Numbered from the stretch's first letter, positions 11,941 through 23,075 are shown. The stretch is DNA of 64,000 nt from Chiridota heheva (GCA_020152595.1 JAIGNY010001241.1:400001-464000); one strand, 5' to 3'. Notes: generated by a model not told the origin, from the letters alone. A program made the numbers and translations.

Positions 11941-12209
11941 TTACTGTATATTCCCAATAAATGCCCCAGTCAGTTCTTGTGTGCAAAGCAAGTTAACTCT
12001 CTTAAATGCATATTTTTCGGGCAGTTTTGCAGGTTTTAAACAAGTTTTGGCTGAAGCCTAGTCTTAAATCACCCTGTGTATTTAATATTACGATATTACT
12101 AATTAATTTATGTGTATTTTTATAATTGTCCCTGCACAAAAAATATATGGGGATGTTTATTAGAGGGGCAGTTATTACAGGGGGGGGTGTTTATTAAGGA
12201 ATATACAGT
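11941..12209. mobile_element. Small MITE with ACTGTATATTCC termini
   Basis: The left end ACTGTATATTCCCAATAAA is mirrored at the right as TTTATTAAGGAATATACAGT. GCCCC blocks lie just inside both arms. Length is about 270 bp with TA at both borders. Non-coding. Confidence 0.65.
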
Positions 12210-12285
12210 ATAATTATAAAGTTGCTGAAATAAACAAATTTAAGTTGATCTCATGCACAAAATGGTTCACAGACTTGAGCTGGAA

Positions 12286-12462
12286 GCATGCTTGCAACAA
12301 GCTAACAATTTTTAGCTTGTCGCAAGCATGCTGCATGCTTGTCGCAAGCCTGCTGCATGCTTGCCGCAAGCCTGATGCATGCTTGCCGCAAGCCTGATGC
12401 ATGCTTGCCGCATATTTGTCACAAGCTTGCTGCATGCTTGCCACATGCTTGTTTTTCTGTAA
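12286..12462. repeat. Hairpin followed by 22-bp CATGCTTGC array
   Basis: GCATGCTTGCAACAAGCTAA is followed after a six-base loop by its near-perfect complement TTAGCTTGTCGCAAGCATGC (12288-12333). Further copies of TGCCGCAAGCCTGATGCATGCT run to about 12460. The hairpin core recurs at 62163. Confidence 0.8.
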
Positions 12463-12579
12463 GGCTGGATATTACAATTCATTACAATTATGCAAAATGT
12501 GTGAAAACCACAATAAGAACAAAGTTTTGGGAAAGAAAACCACAGGAAATCAGACAGCATTTAAAATTAGCATAAGCCC

Positions 12580-12782
12580 ACTAGCCCAGGGCTAGTTGAT
12601 GTACAGGCCAGCACAAATTAGTAACTCAAGCCAGTGGGCTAGTTCAAAACTCAGACATTATTTCAGTTTGTATCAGAAGATAAAAGAAAACAGTATGGAC
12701 TTGTGAAAAGATAAGTCGGGCTAGTGAGACAAGGAAGCCCGACAGGCTAATGGTAAACAAATACTCATTTCAAACCCTGATA
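12580..12782 (+). repeat. Dispersed repeat, paralogous to 26165-26340
   Basis: GCCCACTAGCCCAGGGCTAG at the left and AATGGTAAACAAATACT.ATTTCAAACCCTG-like words at the right have diverged matches at 26165-26340 (GGGCTAGT, GATAAACAAATGCTAATTTC). Class unknown. Confidence 0.45.
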
Positions 12783-13476
12783 TCAGAAATTTAAAACTGC
12801 TCATATATAAATATTCTCGAAGAATTAACGATCAATATGCATAAATTCTGTATTCAACACCATCCAAGAGACATTTTGATTTTCAAAACACCTGTCCTCA
12901 ATTCATCTTAAATCAATCGAGATTGTCAAAGCCAAATCTTGATTTTATTGAAAAATTTAATATCATTAAAAAGGCACTTCTTGTACACGCTTCACTCAGA
13001 TAGAGGTTGTAAAAATACAGTTGATATAATTATCAATTTTCCACAAAGTATAATTGCCTAAAGAAACATGGCTTGTCCACGTATAATATTTCAGTTCACG
13101 AAAGCTGTTCTCAGAAAGGGAAACGTAACTGAAATGCTATGTCCATTAGCTGACGCATATAATTGATTTCCACCAAAATATTTTACTAGATGAATTATTT
13201 CAATTTAGCGGAAGTCCAAGAATGAATCAATATTGTTGAAAGATGTGGAAAAATTATACAGAAGACATGAATTATTCATTATGTCACACATTGCTCTGAC
13301 ACTTCAGTTGTTTACTCATTAACAGATAGGGAAGCATGACTAACGAGAACTATGACAAAGTTCATTGTGGTTGTTATGCAAGGCTATAATTTTAAAGTCA
13401 ATTGATCCAAGCTCATTTCATGCATACAACAGAATGTATATCATGAAAGCAAATTAACAAAGGGCTGAAAATATTA

Positions 13477-14065
13477 AAGGAACATTCACATGCATTTTAA
13501 TTTTTTCATAATATGATAGAGACAAATTTTAGAAAGAAAGTGGTGAAAAAACTATGTTACTATCTTATTTCATTCAGAAGTTACAAAAATTTTAAAGTAT
13601 TTTTAAATTTAGACAAAAGTGACTGATTGGCAACATCTGTGATGTCATAGAGACAATTGCAACAAAACGTCTTTTGTATTTCTTTAAAAATGATTTGGAT
13701 TTTTTTTTTGTATCATTGTAAATGTGATGCACATCAAGAAAAAAACAAAATGTTTTCTTGTAAATGATATTCCACCTTATCTCTATAATGAACCAAAAAT
13801 GCTGTTCGATAATGTAAAAAAAAGTGTAATTAAATTTATAAGAAATACATAGGAAATGTGCTGGAATTGCCTTGATGACATCACCAAGCTAAAGGACATA
13901 TACGGTACGAGGTGTTTTTAAGAACATTTTTCTACTCTTTAAATTGTTATAACTTCTAAATGGAATAAGATATTAACATTGTTTTTCCATTATTTTGTTT
14001 CTACAAATTTTCTCTACAATATATGAAAAAAATGAAAATCCATGGGAATATTTCTTTAAAGAACA
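13477..14065. repeat. MITE family 2, full foldback copy
   Basis: Left end ATTAAAGGAACATTCACATG and right end CCATGGGAATATTTCTTTAAA are inverted repeats extending inward through ATATGATAGAGA and AGAAAGTGGTGAAAAAACTA (right arm ATTGTTTTTCCATTATTTTG). The interior has CTGTGATGTCATAGAGACAAT. A second full copy lies at 45092-45680. Confidence 0.8.
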
Positions 14066-14394
14066 ATGATGCTTTTTGTGTAAAACCTTCAAGGTGCTAA
14101 CACATTTAATTTTACAGTCACACACTGACAGATTCTAGATGACTTTCTGGAGGGTGGTGCTGGGGGGGGGGGGGGAAGAGGGGTAGGTATGACACAAGAA
14201 GTACGTGATGCAGAAAAAGCTATAGTATAAGCAAATTACATAATTATAACCGCCCCCATCACCTTGTGCTGTGCTGTCCAGTAGGGCTCCTAAAAGAATT
14301 GGGTGAGGTCCAAGGGCAAGAGATATTTTAACTTGAAAAGCCATGACCTTTTGGGGAACATTGCCTCTGTTAACTCCTTGGTATGTTCTATTGC

Positions 14395-14520
14395 AAGTCT
14401 GTACAATACTGTATCTTCTTACTGGAATAAGATTTTGTAATGCTTTTTTCACCATTTTGTTTCTTTTAAATTCCTCTTTTATATAAGGTAAACTTGCTTG
14501 AGCACAGAACTAATTCTTTA
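14395..14520. repeat. MITE family 1, right-arm fragment
   Basis: Holds TAATGCTTTTTTCACCATTTTG through GAACTAATTCTTTAA, then abuts the left terminus of the next family-1 copy directly at 14521. Confidence 0.75.
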
Positions 14521-15805
14521 AAGGATTAGTTCAGGGGTCAAGCATGTCCATTTTACATAAAAGAGGACTTCAAAAGAAACAAAATAGGGAAAAAAGCATT
14601 CAAAAACCTTTTTTCGTTAAGGAGATAATTAAGTTTAAAGTTTGGTATCATTTGGGTAGAAATGACTGAAATCAGACTAGTTGTGATAATATAGCCTCAG
14701 ATTCCTCGGTCTTTATGTATTCTAACATATTCTGTTTGTTTGTTTGTTTGATGATGGCTTAACGGCACCACAACAACTCAGGTCAAATTGTGCCTGAGAG
14801 GTCAGATCATTCTAGAGGTAGGAAGTAAAGGAAACAGGGGGAGAATGAAAGAAATTTAAAGACAAAAGGTCAGAAAGTTGTGATTTTGAGGGGAGGTGCA
14901 TGGTTGAAACAAAAACAAAGTAGAGAGGGGGTGGAAGAGGAGAATTAAATATGGTCGTAGAGGGAGGCATGATGAAGGCAGGAGATAATTTTATGCGAAG
15001 GATTTTTCTGGAAGAACTCAGCAATTGAGTTGTAGGGAGCGAGGGAAGCTCTGGGAAGGTTGTACAGGGGGCAAGCAAGGAGAACGTGATGGATTGAGAG
15101 GGTGCAATGGCAATTGTTGCAGAGGGGTTGGGGGGAGCCAATAAGGAGGTGGGAGTGGGTGAGATGAGTGTGACCAATTCTAAGATGGGTATGAACGTTG
15201 TCAATACGAGAGAGGTTGTTGATGGTGGCTTTGATCGGAATTGTGGGCTGGATGACATGGAGTTTGTTATCAATTTGGGACTTCCATGAGGTTTGCCAGC
15301 GGTCCCAAACAAGGGAAGCGATAAGCTGTTTGATGTCAGAGAGGGTTTTGGGAAAAGGGGCAGGGAGGAGGGTGAGGGCAAGCTTAGCGGCTGCATCAGC
15401 CCTGTCATTACCCGGGATGCCAACATGGCTGGGTATCCAGAAGAAAAGTCCTGCAATTTTGCAGCCTAAAAACCATGGGATATGTCAAAAAAGTAGTCAA
15501 ACTGAATCTAGGAGGGCTGTTTATAATATACCACTTAAAGAAAGTTTGAGGAAAAACAATTTAAATGGTGAAAAAATTAAATAAACTTCCTTTAAAATAC
15601 ATTTACAATTGTTAAGAATGTGAGGATGCAGATGCCAACTTTCCATAGTAGACTTACTACACCAGTCATTCTACACAGATAAGACTTTAAACTTGAATAA
15701 CTCCATAACAGAATAATTTTTGAACGCTTTCTTTATCATGTTGTTTCTTTTTAAGTCCTTTTCATACATAAGGTAATCTTGCTTGATCACGACACTAATT
15801 TTTAT
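14521..15805. repeat. MITE family 1 copy split by a LINE
   Basis: The left half runs from AAAGGATTAGTTCAGGGGTC to about 14737 (CTAACATATT). The right half resumes at about 15451 (GTCCTGCAATTTTGCAGCC) and runs to about 15800. Joined, the two halves match unsplit copies of the family across the junction (CATATTTTGTCCTGC), so the LINE at 14738-15450 arrived later. Confidence 0.8.
14738..15450 (-). mobile_element. 5'-truncated LINE family 1 (RNase H and 3' UTR)
   Basis: The minus-strand element's 3' tail appears as (TTTG)n at 14738-14751, followed by the 3' UTR words GGCTTAACGGCACCACAACAA and AAATTGTGCCTGAGAGGTCAG. The minus frame at 14812-15456 is a frame-shifted version of the RNase H C-terminal region seen in the longer copies at 29 and 59 kb. 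The complement near 15405-15430 encodes the HVGIPGNDRADAAAK-type motif in another frame. Truncated at the RNase H domain; not functional. Confidence 0.8.
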
Positions 15806-16067
15806 TATAACAAGATTCTTGCTGGGTTTTTTCAGCAGCGCAGCCCTTCCCTTGATATCAATTATACATAATGGTAAAAATGCTCCATTTAACTAACAGT
15901 ATTATTTAGGCATATTGGCCAACATGTAGAAAATCCTTCATTAATGTCTGATTTTATAAGCAAGAGCTCATATTGAAGAATAACATATTTGAAAGGCCAC
16001 TTATCATTTCACATGGAGGTACAACACAATTCAACATTTCTGACTGCAAAATATTAACAAACATATT

Positions 16068-16231
16068 CAAGGCCATCTATCATGATTAAAATGTGGAGGC
16101 GTACATTTTATTTTAAAACGACTATGATTGGCTTATCAATTTAAGTACACATTAAACCATTGTGTTTCGACCAATCAAAACACAGGAATTCAAATATATT
16201 TACCCCGTGTCATAGAGACAATAACTGGCTT
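16068..16231. repeat. MITE family 3, short copy
   Basis: CAAGGCCATCTATC at the left and AATAACTGGCTTTAA at the right are inverted. The interior GTGTTTCGACCAATCAAAACA matches the copy at 38033-38200. Its right terminus abuts the left terminus of MITE family 2, sharing TTTAAA. Confidence 0.75.
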
Positions 16232-17245
16232 TAAAGGAATATTCCTGGCAATGTTTATTTTCATAAATATGATAGAGGATTAATAAAGAAACAAATTGGT
16301 GTAAAACCAATGTGGATATCCTCTTACACTTAAAGCTATAGCATTTCAAATATTTCACCAGTGTGTTGGAAAGTGACTTTGCAGTGTAAAATGTGATGTC
16401 ATAACTGCTGATCCAATACAATGTTTATGTATTTATTTGAAAATTAATTGGCAGTTTCTAAATTATTGGATGGTTTGGTTTGTTGATGTTTAACGGCGGT
16501 GACAACAGTCAGTCAAATGTGCCAAGAGGGTGCTAATAAATTATGGTGTAAGAGTTAAAATAGTGAGGAGATAGACGGTTTGTAAGGGAGATAAGAGGGG
16601 AAAAGCTGAATGTGGGAGAAAAATTTAGGTGAAAAGAAAGGGGTGTGTAAGGTTAGGTGTAAAAAGGGAGGGGGAGGAGATTATATGTGGCGGAAGAGGT
16701 TGTTGTTGCAGAGGAAGTTGATGATGTTTGAGAGGAAATTGAGAAAAGTAAGAAGAGAAGAGATCTAGAGTTGTAATGTAGGGGACAAGTTAAGAAAATA
16801 TGCTTGATGGAGAGATTGGTGTTGCATGTGGGGCAGAGAGGGGTAGAGGAGCTGGATAAGAGATGTGAGTGAGTGAGAGAGGGATGCCCGAGGTGGATGC
16901 AGGTGACAACAATGTCTTCCCTGTGGTTGCGACTGTGCAGAGGGGTGTTGGTCCCGACTTTGGATTTGAAGGTGTGAAGTTTGTTACTGGAAAATTATTG
17001 GAAACATTCTTTTGTTTAATTCTTGAGATGAGGTATAGCATGCACTTTGCAAAAATATGCTTTGCCTGTCTGCTCATGTATCTTACACTATAAATGAAAG
17101 AAATACATATTAGAAATACATAAAGAATTATCATGGATCCTGACACTGCAAGTTCACTTTTCAACACACTGGTGAAATCTTTGAAATGCAATAACTCCTA
17201 AACAGAATAAGATATCAATATGATTTTTTCACCACTTTGGTTTCT
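16232..17245. repeat. MITE family 2 copy split by a LINE
   Basis: The left arm TTAAAGGAATATTCCTGGCA continues to 16470 and resumes at about 16992 to end near CACCACTTTGGTTTCTTA. The interruption is a LINE with an 11-bp target duplication. The right terminus is lost into a 240-bp-family fragment. Confidence 0.75.
16471..16991 (-). mobile_element. 5'-truncated LINE family 2 insertion with target duplication
   Basis: AAATTATTGGA occurs at 16460-16470 and 16992-17002, bracketing the insertion. Next to the left duplication is TGGTTTGGTTTGTTGATG, the family's GGTTT-type 3' tail read from the plus strand, followed by TTTAACGGCGGTGACAACAG and CAAATGTGCCAAGAGGG. Only the 3' 520 bp is present. Confidence 0.85.
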
Positions 17246-17317
17246 TAACCACATAGCAATATTATCACAATTTTGGGTTCCCCATCTATGACTCTGCCTC
17301 CCGAGCGCATTTTCAAA
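17246..17317. repeat. 240-bp family fragment (left flank of Helitron-like copy 1)
   Basis: CAATATTATC, CTATGACTCTGCCTCCCGAG and GCGCATTTTCAAA match the GC-rich 240-bp family at 55.3-56.4 kb. It is continued at 21888 on the other side of the inserted element. Confidence 0.75.
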
Positions 17318-17716
17318 CTAGAACTGTCGGAAGGACAGTATGCTGCACTATTCAAAGCTAGTATTGAGAATGGGATGATAGAGAGGTACAGAAATAGGGT
17401 AGCAGGGGGAAAAGGATTTCAAATTACTTGAGCTTTGAAAGACGCACTTACATTTTCATTTCCACTACAAGCTTCAAAATATCTTTTAGTTTTCCCAGAT
17501 ATTTTGAGGCAAAAAAAGCTAAAAGTTACCTCACCCAATAGCTCAGAGAACATGTAAAACCTAGCAGTCTTTATAACTACAACACCTCTTTTAGTTCTAT
17601 CAATTGAATAACAAAGAAAGGAGAGGCCCTAACTTGCCAATGCCAATGAAAGAATGTCATTAAAACCACTTTCCAACCTGTACCCTCCCCAAGCCCCTAC
17701 ACATTTCCATAACTAC

Positions 17717-17724
17717 ATCCTGGG
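17717..17724 (+). repeat. 8-bp target duplication, hAT A left
   Basis: ATCCTGGG, repeated exactly at 18778-18785. Confidence 0.95.
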
Positions 17725-18777
17725 TAGAGCTGTGAACGTTTAGGGATTTTAGTAAACGTGTAAACGCCAAAAAAAGCGAGCGTGTATCGTGTACACGAGT
17801 TTAGTGCCGTAATTTTCGGAAATACACCAAAATTGCTCCAAAACTAAAGAGGCGAAGTTAAAAAATCGCGCAACTAGTATGGCAAAAGTACAGACTGCAT
17901 TGCCCAAATAGACGCTGAGTTTTGCTTTCCAAATCGTAAAAAGTTTACTTCTATAGTACAAATCATCATTTTTATGGAAAATATGCATGAAAATTCAGTT
18001 TAGAAAGAACAGATAACTTCCTTTCAATGTCATTTGAACTTAACATCGTGTAACTTGTTTGTCCTATTCGCTACGCCTTTCAAAGTTCTGTGAAAATCTT
18101 GCATACTGAGACCTATGATATACCTCGCGGTAAAACATTCCAAAACTACGCCACCACGATCAAGGAAGTTCTGAAATATTAGTCCTCTCGAAAAAATGGC
18201 CGCCTTCTTTGCGAAGCATGCAAAATTTCAGCTTTGTTAAAACCTTTTTCTGTTTATATATTATGCAATATTTTTTCTCTCTTGCAAAATTTACTTGATT
18301 CATCAGATAATATTTACATGTAAATGTACTGATTGTCACGATTCAAGTGTTTTTTGGTCGATGAAACGGGCCTTGATTGCGTGGGATTTAAAGCCTTATG
18401 GCCTAACGTTAGGCCTCTTGTTAGTTTCGCTGTTTACTGCTGCACATTTGCAGTGCATTTTACAAGTTAGATTACTCAGATTTCGGCGAAATCAAAGTGC
18501 ATAATATCCCCATTCATTGGTGATTACTGCGCATTTGTGATTCGCACATTTAAAAAAGATTATGCTAATCGGGTTTACAGTTTGTAAAAAATCATTGATT
18601 GGAATTTTGTTAGCCGAATGTGTGTGTGATTTGAATCATGAATATTGATTTTCAACGGCAAGACACTAGGCCTATAAAATAATGTATGAAAAACGATTAC
18701 TCGCAATGAAGTATTTAGTAAACGTTTACAAGATTTGCGAGCGTGTAGTGAGTACACGCTAAACGGTCACAGCTCTA
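17725..18777 (+). mobile_element. Non-autonomous hAT transposon, copy A
   Basis: 1053 bp. The left terminus TAGAGCTGTGAACGTTTA and the right terminus TAAACGGTCACAGCTCTA are inverted repeats, with subterminal CGAGCGTGTA/TACACG palindromes at both ends. A perfect 8-bp duplication (ATCCTGGG) flanks it. TIR type and duplication length are diagnostic of the hAT superfamily. The frames inside are short and show no transposase, zinc-finger or hATC dimerisation motif, so a transposase from elsewhere would have moved it. The pre-insertion site is preserved in Helitron-like copy 2 near 32350. Confidence 0.92.
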
Positions 18778-18785
18778 ATCCTGGG
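18778..18785 (+). repeat. 8-bp target duplication, hAT A right
   Basis: ATCCTGGG, exact partner of 17717-17724. Confidence 0.95.
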
Positions 18786-19156
18786 CTGTAATAAAACTTC
18801 TAGTTTAAAAAAATATGTGTGTCAAGCATTGTCAAGCAGCGTGAAAATGTACAATAACATTAAAGCAAAATTATGCGAAACAATATTGCTTAACGTATGA
18901 CAAACTAGACATTGGAAACGATTCAAATTCCCTCACCGTTAATAATGCTTAAGTCAGACTGTCCCACATTCCATCCCAACGTGTCCCAAATGTCATCCCA
19001 CTTCAATACTCCATACAATCACACCTGAAAACCAGATACTGTATGTTATTCCATTACTTGCATGACCCACATGCCATCACAACTGAAATCCAGATGACAT
19101 CCCACCACATGCCATTCTGCCTTGCCCCACATGTCGATCCACCCTGTTTCACATAC

Positions 19157-19164
19157 CTACCCAA
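19157..19164 (+). repeat. 8-bp target duplication, hAT B left
   Basis: CTACCCAA, repeated exactly at 20216-20223. Confidence 0.95.
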
Positions 19165-20215
19165 TAGAGCTGTGACCGTTTAGCGTGTACTCGCTACACG
19201 CTCGCAAATCTTGTAAACGTTTACTAAATACTTCATTGCGAGTAATCGTTTTTCATACATTATTTTATAGGCCTAGTGTCTTGCCGTTGAAAATCAATAT
19301 TCATGATTCAAATCACACACACATTCGGCTGACAAAATTCCAATCAATGATTTTTTACAAACTGTAAACTCGATTAGCATAATCTTTTTTAAATGTGCGA
19401 ATCACAAATGCGCGGTAATCACCAATGAATGGGGATATTATGCACTTTGATTTCGCCGAAATCTGAGTAATCTAACTTGTAAAATGCACTGCAAATGTGC
19501 AGCAGTAAACAGCGAAACTAACAAGAGGCCTAACGTTAGGCCATAAGGCTTTAAATCCCACGCAATCAAGGCCCGTTTCATCGACCAAAAAACACTTGAA
19601 TCGTGACAATCAGTACATTTACATGTAAATATTATCTGATGAGTCAAGTAAATTTTGCAAGAAAGAAAAAATATTGCATAATAAATAAACAGAAAAAGGT
19701 CTTAACAAAGCTGAAATTCTGCATGCTTCGCAAAGAAGGCGGCCATTTTTTCGAGAGGACTAATATTTCAGAACTTCCTAGTGGTGGTGGCGTAGTTTTG
19801 AAATGTTTTACGGCGAGGTATATCATAGGCCTCAGTATGAAAGATTTTCACAGAACTTTGAAAGCCGTAGCGAATAGGACAAACAAGTTACGCGATGTTG
19901 AGTTTAAATGACATTGAAAGAAAGTTATTTGTTCTATCTAAACTGAATTTCCATGCATATTTTCCATAAAAATGATGATTTGTACTGTAGAAGTACACTT
20001 TTTACGATTTTGAAAGCATAACTCAGCGTCTATTTGGGCATTGCAGCCAGTACTTTTGCCATACTAGTTGCGCGATTTTTTTACTTCGCCTTGTAGTTTT
20101 GGAATAATTATGGTGTATTTTTGAAAATTACGGTACTAAACTCGTGTACACGATACACGCTCGCTTTTTTTGGCGTGTACACGTTTACTAAAATCCCTAA
20201 ACGTTCACAGCTCTA
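19165..20215 (-). mobile_element. Non-autonomous hAT transposon, copy B (inverted)
   Basis: 1051 bp, the same element as copy A in reverse orientation and nearly identical to it by eye. It begins TAGAGCTGTGACCGTTTAGC, ends AAACGTTCACAGCTCTA, and has an 8-bp duplication CTACCCAA. It sits at the start of the 22-bp minisatellite of Helitron-like copy 1. Different target duplications show two separate insertions rather than an inverted duplication of the locus. Non-coding. Confidence 0.92.
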
Positions 20216-20223
20216 CTACCCAA
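20216..20223 (+). repeat. 8-bp target duplication, hAT B right
   Basis: CTACCCAA, exact partner of 19157-19164. Confidence 0.95.
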
Positions 20224-20590
20224 CCTGTTCCACATGCCAACCCACCCTGTTTCACATACCAATCCACCCTGTTCCACAGATGCCAACCCACCCTCTTCCA
20301 CATGCCAACCCACCCTGTTCCACATGCCTGCCCACCCAGTTCCACATGCCAACCCACCCTGTTCCACATGCCAAGCCACCCTGTTCCACATGCCAACCCA
20401 CCCTGTTCCACATGCCAAGCCACCCTGTTCCACATGCCAACCCACCCTGTTCCACATGCCAACCCATCCTGTTCCACATGCCAACCCACCCTGTTCTACA
20501 AGCCACTCCACCCTGTCTAACATGCCAACACATCCTGACCAACATCACACCGCACCCTGCCCTACATACAATTCCACCCTGTCCCACATG
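20224..20590 (+). repeat. 22-bp minisatellite in Helitron-like copy 1
   Basis: About 15 units of CAACCCACCCTGTTCCACATGC and variants. 22 is not a multiple of three and the unit lacks stops on most readings, which explains the open frames on both strands. Confidence 0.9.
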
Positions 20591-21059
20591 ACCTCATCCT
20601 AATTCCTTCAGCTACATTATCATCATGTCATCTTCTACCCCACATTCTGCTTATTGCTTATATTACCCAAACCCATAATTTAACATTCTTTAGAAGCAAG
20701 GAAACTGTCATTTGCTTCTTTATTCATGGCAAGACAAACATTTTGATTGCTATTTATGTCAGGAATGTCAATATCATAACAAAAATAGAAATGTGAAGTT
20801 AGTATTAGTCATAAGTTATATTTTTGATCTCACACAATACCTCACCATTGAGTGTGAACAATGCTCTTCAAATATACTGTATGATCATTTTTTTAATTTT
20901 TTTAAATTCATCATACCCATTTTAATTCAAGAGATACCACGTAAATGAATGTTTTCATTGCTATACAGATTGGCTAATTATTACGCTCACACAATCCCCC
21001 AACCAAGCTTAATTGAACAGTACCAATGCCCCCTACCACTGAACCAAGTACCAAGTGAT

Positions 21060-21840
21060 TACCTCAGGTTACATATTTTGTATGCAAGTCCATTGTTATG
21101 CAAATAACCTACTTAATATGCACACTACACCTCACCATTGAGTGTAGCCAATGCTCTTCACATATATGATCATTTGTGTAAGCAAATTTCCTACTCCCAC
21201 TATGATTTTAGAAATATCATAGATGCAAATATTTTCATTGTTATACAAATAAGCTAATGAGTATGCACACACAACCCCAAATCAGGCTCATTTCAACAAT
21301 ACCCATGTTCTCTTTCCATGTAACAAGTACCAAGTTATTATCTAAGGTTAAATATTTTATGCAGTCTATTGTTATGCAAATAACATAATTACTATGCACA
21401 TTACACCTCAACATTAAGTGTAGACAATAATCTTCACATATATGATCATTTGTGTAAACAAAATCCCCACTCCCACTTTAATTTAAGAGATATCATGATA
21501 CAAACATTTGTATTGTTATGCAAATAAGCTAATTAGTATGCAAACACAACCTCCCAACCATGTTTACTTAAACAGTACCAATGTCCTCTACGCCTGTGCC
21601 AAGTAACATGAATGTACATCATTCATAACTTAAGTTATGAAAATTTTAACCAAAAACTTTAACCAGACAAATATTTTCATTGTTATGCAAATAAGCTAAT
21701 TGGTATGCACACACAACCCCCAATCATGTTAAGTTGAACAGTACCCATGCCCTCCACCCCTGTGCCAAGTCACATGAATGTACACCATTCATAACATATG
21801 TTATGAAAACTTTAACCAAAACTTTTACCGGACGCCGACG
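21060..21840 (+). repeat. Octamer-containing internal repeats, copy 1
   Basis: Units of about 145-170 bp each carry TTGTTATGCAAATAA followed by GCTAATTAGTATGCACAC or a variant, then an AACAGTACC.ATG block and CATTCATAACTTAAGTTATG. ATGCAAAT, the canonical POU octamer, occurs near 21094, 21374, 21519 and 21685. Confidence 0.8.
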
Positions 21841-21887
21841 CCTGAAGTAGAAGACCAGCTCTACTAGTCTTTGAATAGTCGATCTAA

Positions 21888-22535
21888 AAAGTGCTGATAG
21901 TGTAAGGGTTAATCAATCCGCGACAAGTAAGCCAACTCACAGAGGACCCTTCAATAATCGGCCCTTGGTTAACCCTTACTCTACCAAGTGGCAACATTAT
22001 CGCCGTTTTGGTTTCCTCATCTTTGACTCTGCCACCCAAGCGCATTTAAGAAAAAAAGCTGGTAGAGTGAGGGTGTAAATGAACCCGCGACAGTACACCA
22101 ACTCCAAAATATATGCAACATGATCCCGGTGGTGGCCCAGCGGGTAACTCAAGCGGAACGAGTCAGACCCTGCTATTTAAAAAACAGAAAAGACCCTTCA
22201 ATAATCAGCCCTTAATTAACCCTTACTCTACCACGTGGCGAAAATGTCGCCGTTTTGAGTTCCCATCTTTGACTCTGCCTCCCGAGCACATTTTCAAAAA
22301 AGTGCTGGTAGAATAAGGATTAATGTACCCGCGATAAGTGCACTAACTCCAAAATATATGCAGCATAATCCCGGTGGGTGGCCCAGTGGGTCACTAAAGC
22401 GGAATGAGCCAGTCTCTCTGCTTGAAAGACAGAGGACCCTTCAATAATCAGCCCTTGATTAACCATTGAGTTCCCCATCTTTGACTCCGCCTCCCGGGCG
22501 CATTTTCAAAAACGTGCCGGTAGAGTAAGGGTTAA
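21888..22535 (+). repeat. 240-bp family, three diverged units
   Basis: AGTGCTG.TAG.GTAAGGGTTAA, AACCCTTACTCTACCA, GACTCTGCCTCC and ACCCTTCAATAATC recur three times and align with the cleaner array at 55292-56366. The CpG-derived sites are partly decayed. Confidence 0.8.
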
Positions 22536-22596
22536 ATAGTCCTCTATCATATATATCAAAACGAAAATTCATGGGAATATTCCTTTAATAATGAAA
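22536..22596. repeat. MITE family 2 right-end fragment
   Basis: CCTCTATCATATATATCAAAA, then CATGGGAATATTCCTTTAA, is the family's terminal 55-60 bp. Confidence 0.7.
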
Positions 22597-22615
22597 AGCT
22601 CAATCATATTAATCT

Positions 22616-22718
22616 TCGTGCATCAGTCGTAACTTGGCATCAGTCGTAACTTGGCATCAGTCGTAACTTGGCATCAGTCGTAACTTGGCATCAGTCGTAA
22701 CTTGGCATCAGTCGTAAC
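22616..22718 (+). repeat. 17-bp minisatellite, six copies
   Basis: CATCAGTCGTAACTTGG repeats exactly in tandem; the last copy is degenerate (AACTCG). Confidence 0.95.
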
Positions 22719-23036
22719 TCGTAAAACCCACGTAATTTACAATATAATTCTACTGTGTTATATCTGGTTGTAGCAAAAGATTTTCCAATTATTTTAGACA
22801 TACAATCAAAACGTTTGACCAACTTGCTTTGAAAGAATTTCGAGAAAGACAACCTTACAGCATCACTTTTTGACGTATCTTTTCTATCTGATTAAAAATT
22901 TACACCTGCGTTGACCAAACATAAGATACTGCACGTGCCTGTGGGTACTTTGAAGGTTGTCGATCAAATGAAATTATTAACAGAATGGGGCAATTAGTAC
23001 CATTTTTGTAAAGTAATGAATTTGATGAAAACTTAC

Positions 23037-23075
23037 AAAAAGGAGAGATAATTTGGCTCGCTTTCTTGACATTTT
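23037..23075 (-). CDS. Candidate 39-bp internal exon, minus strand
   Basis: On the minus strand, TTGATTCTCAG ends at 23076 and GTAAGTTTTC starts at 23036, a good acceptor/donor pair around 39 bases. All three frames are open (for example NVKKASQIISPF or KMSRKRAKLSLLF), so the sequence does not choose a phase. Length is a multiple of three. Too short to recognise. Splice-site quality is the only support. Confidence 0.28.

Larger units (their letters stand above)
17318..21887 (+). mobile_element. Helitron-like non-autonomous element, copy 1
   Basis: Start: CTAGAACTGTCGGAAGGACAG (small hairpin CTGTC/GACAG), then CACTATTCAAAGCTAG. End: CTCTACTAGTCTTTGAATAG followed by TCGATCTAA. CTATTCAAAG and its complement near the other end form an offset inverted repeat. 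The flanks join into an uninterrupted 240-bp-family sequence (TTTTCAAA + AAAGTGCTG) with no target duplication; the end CTAA and lack of duplication are compatible with Helitron-type insertion. Inside are a 22-bp minisatellite, octamer-bearing repeats and two hAT insertions. About 2.45 kb remains without the hATs. No transposase or Rep/helicase is encoded. Class is inference. Confidence 0.7.

Noticed and set aside
17725-20215. One large palindrome or segmental inverted duplication
   Set aside because: Each arm has its own 8-bp target duplication and terminal repeats, so these are two transposon insertions.
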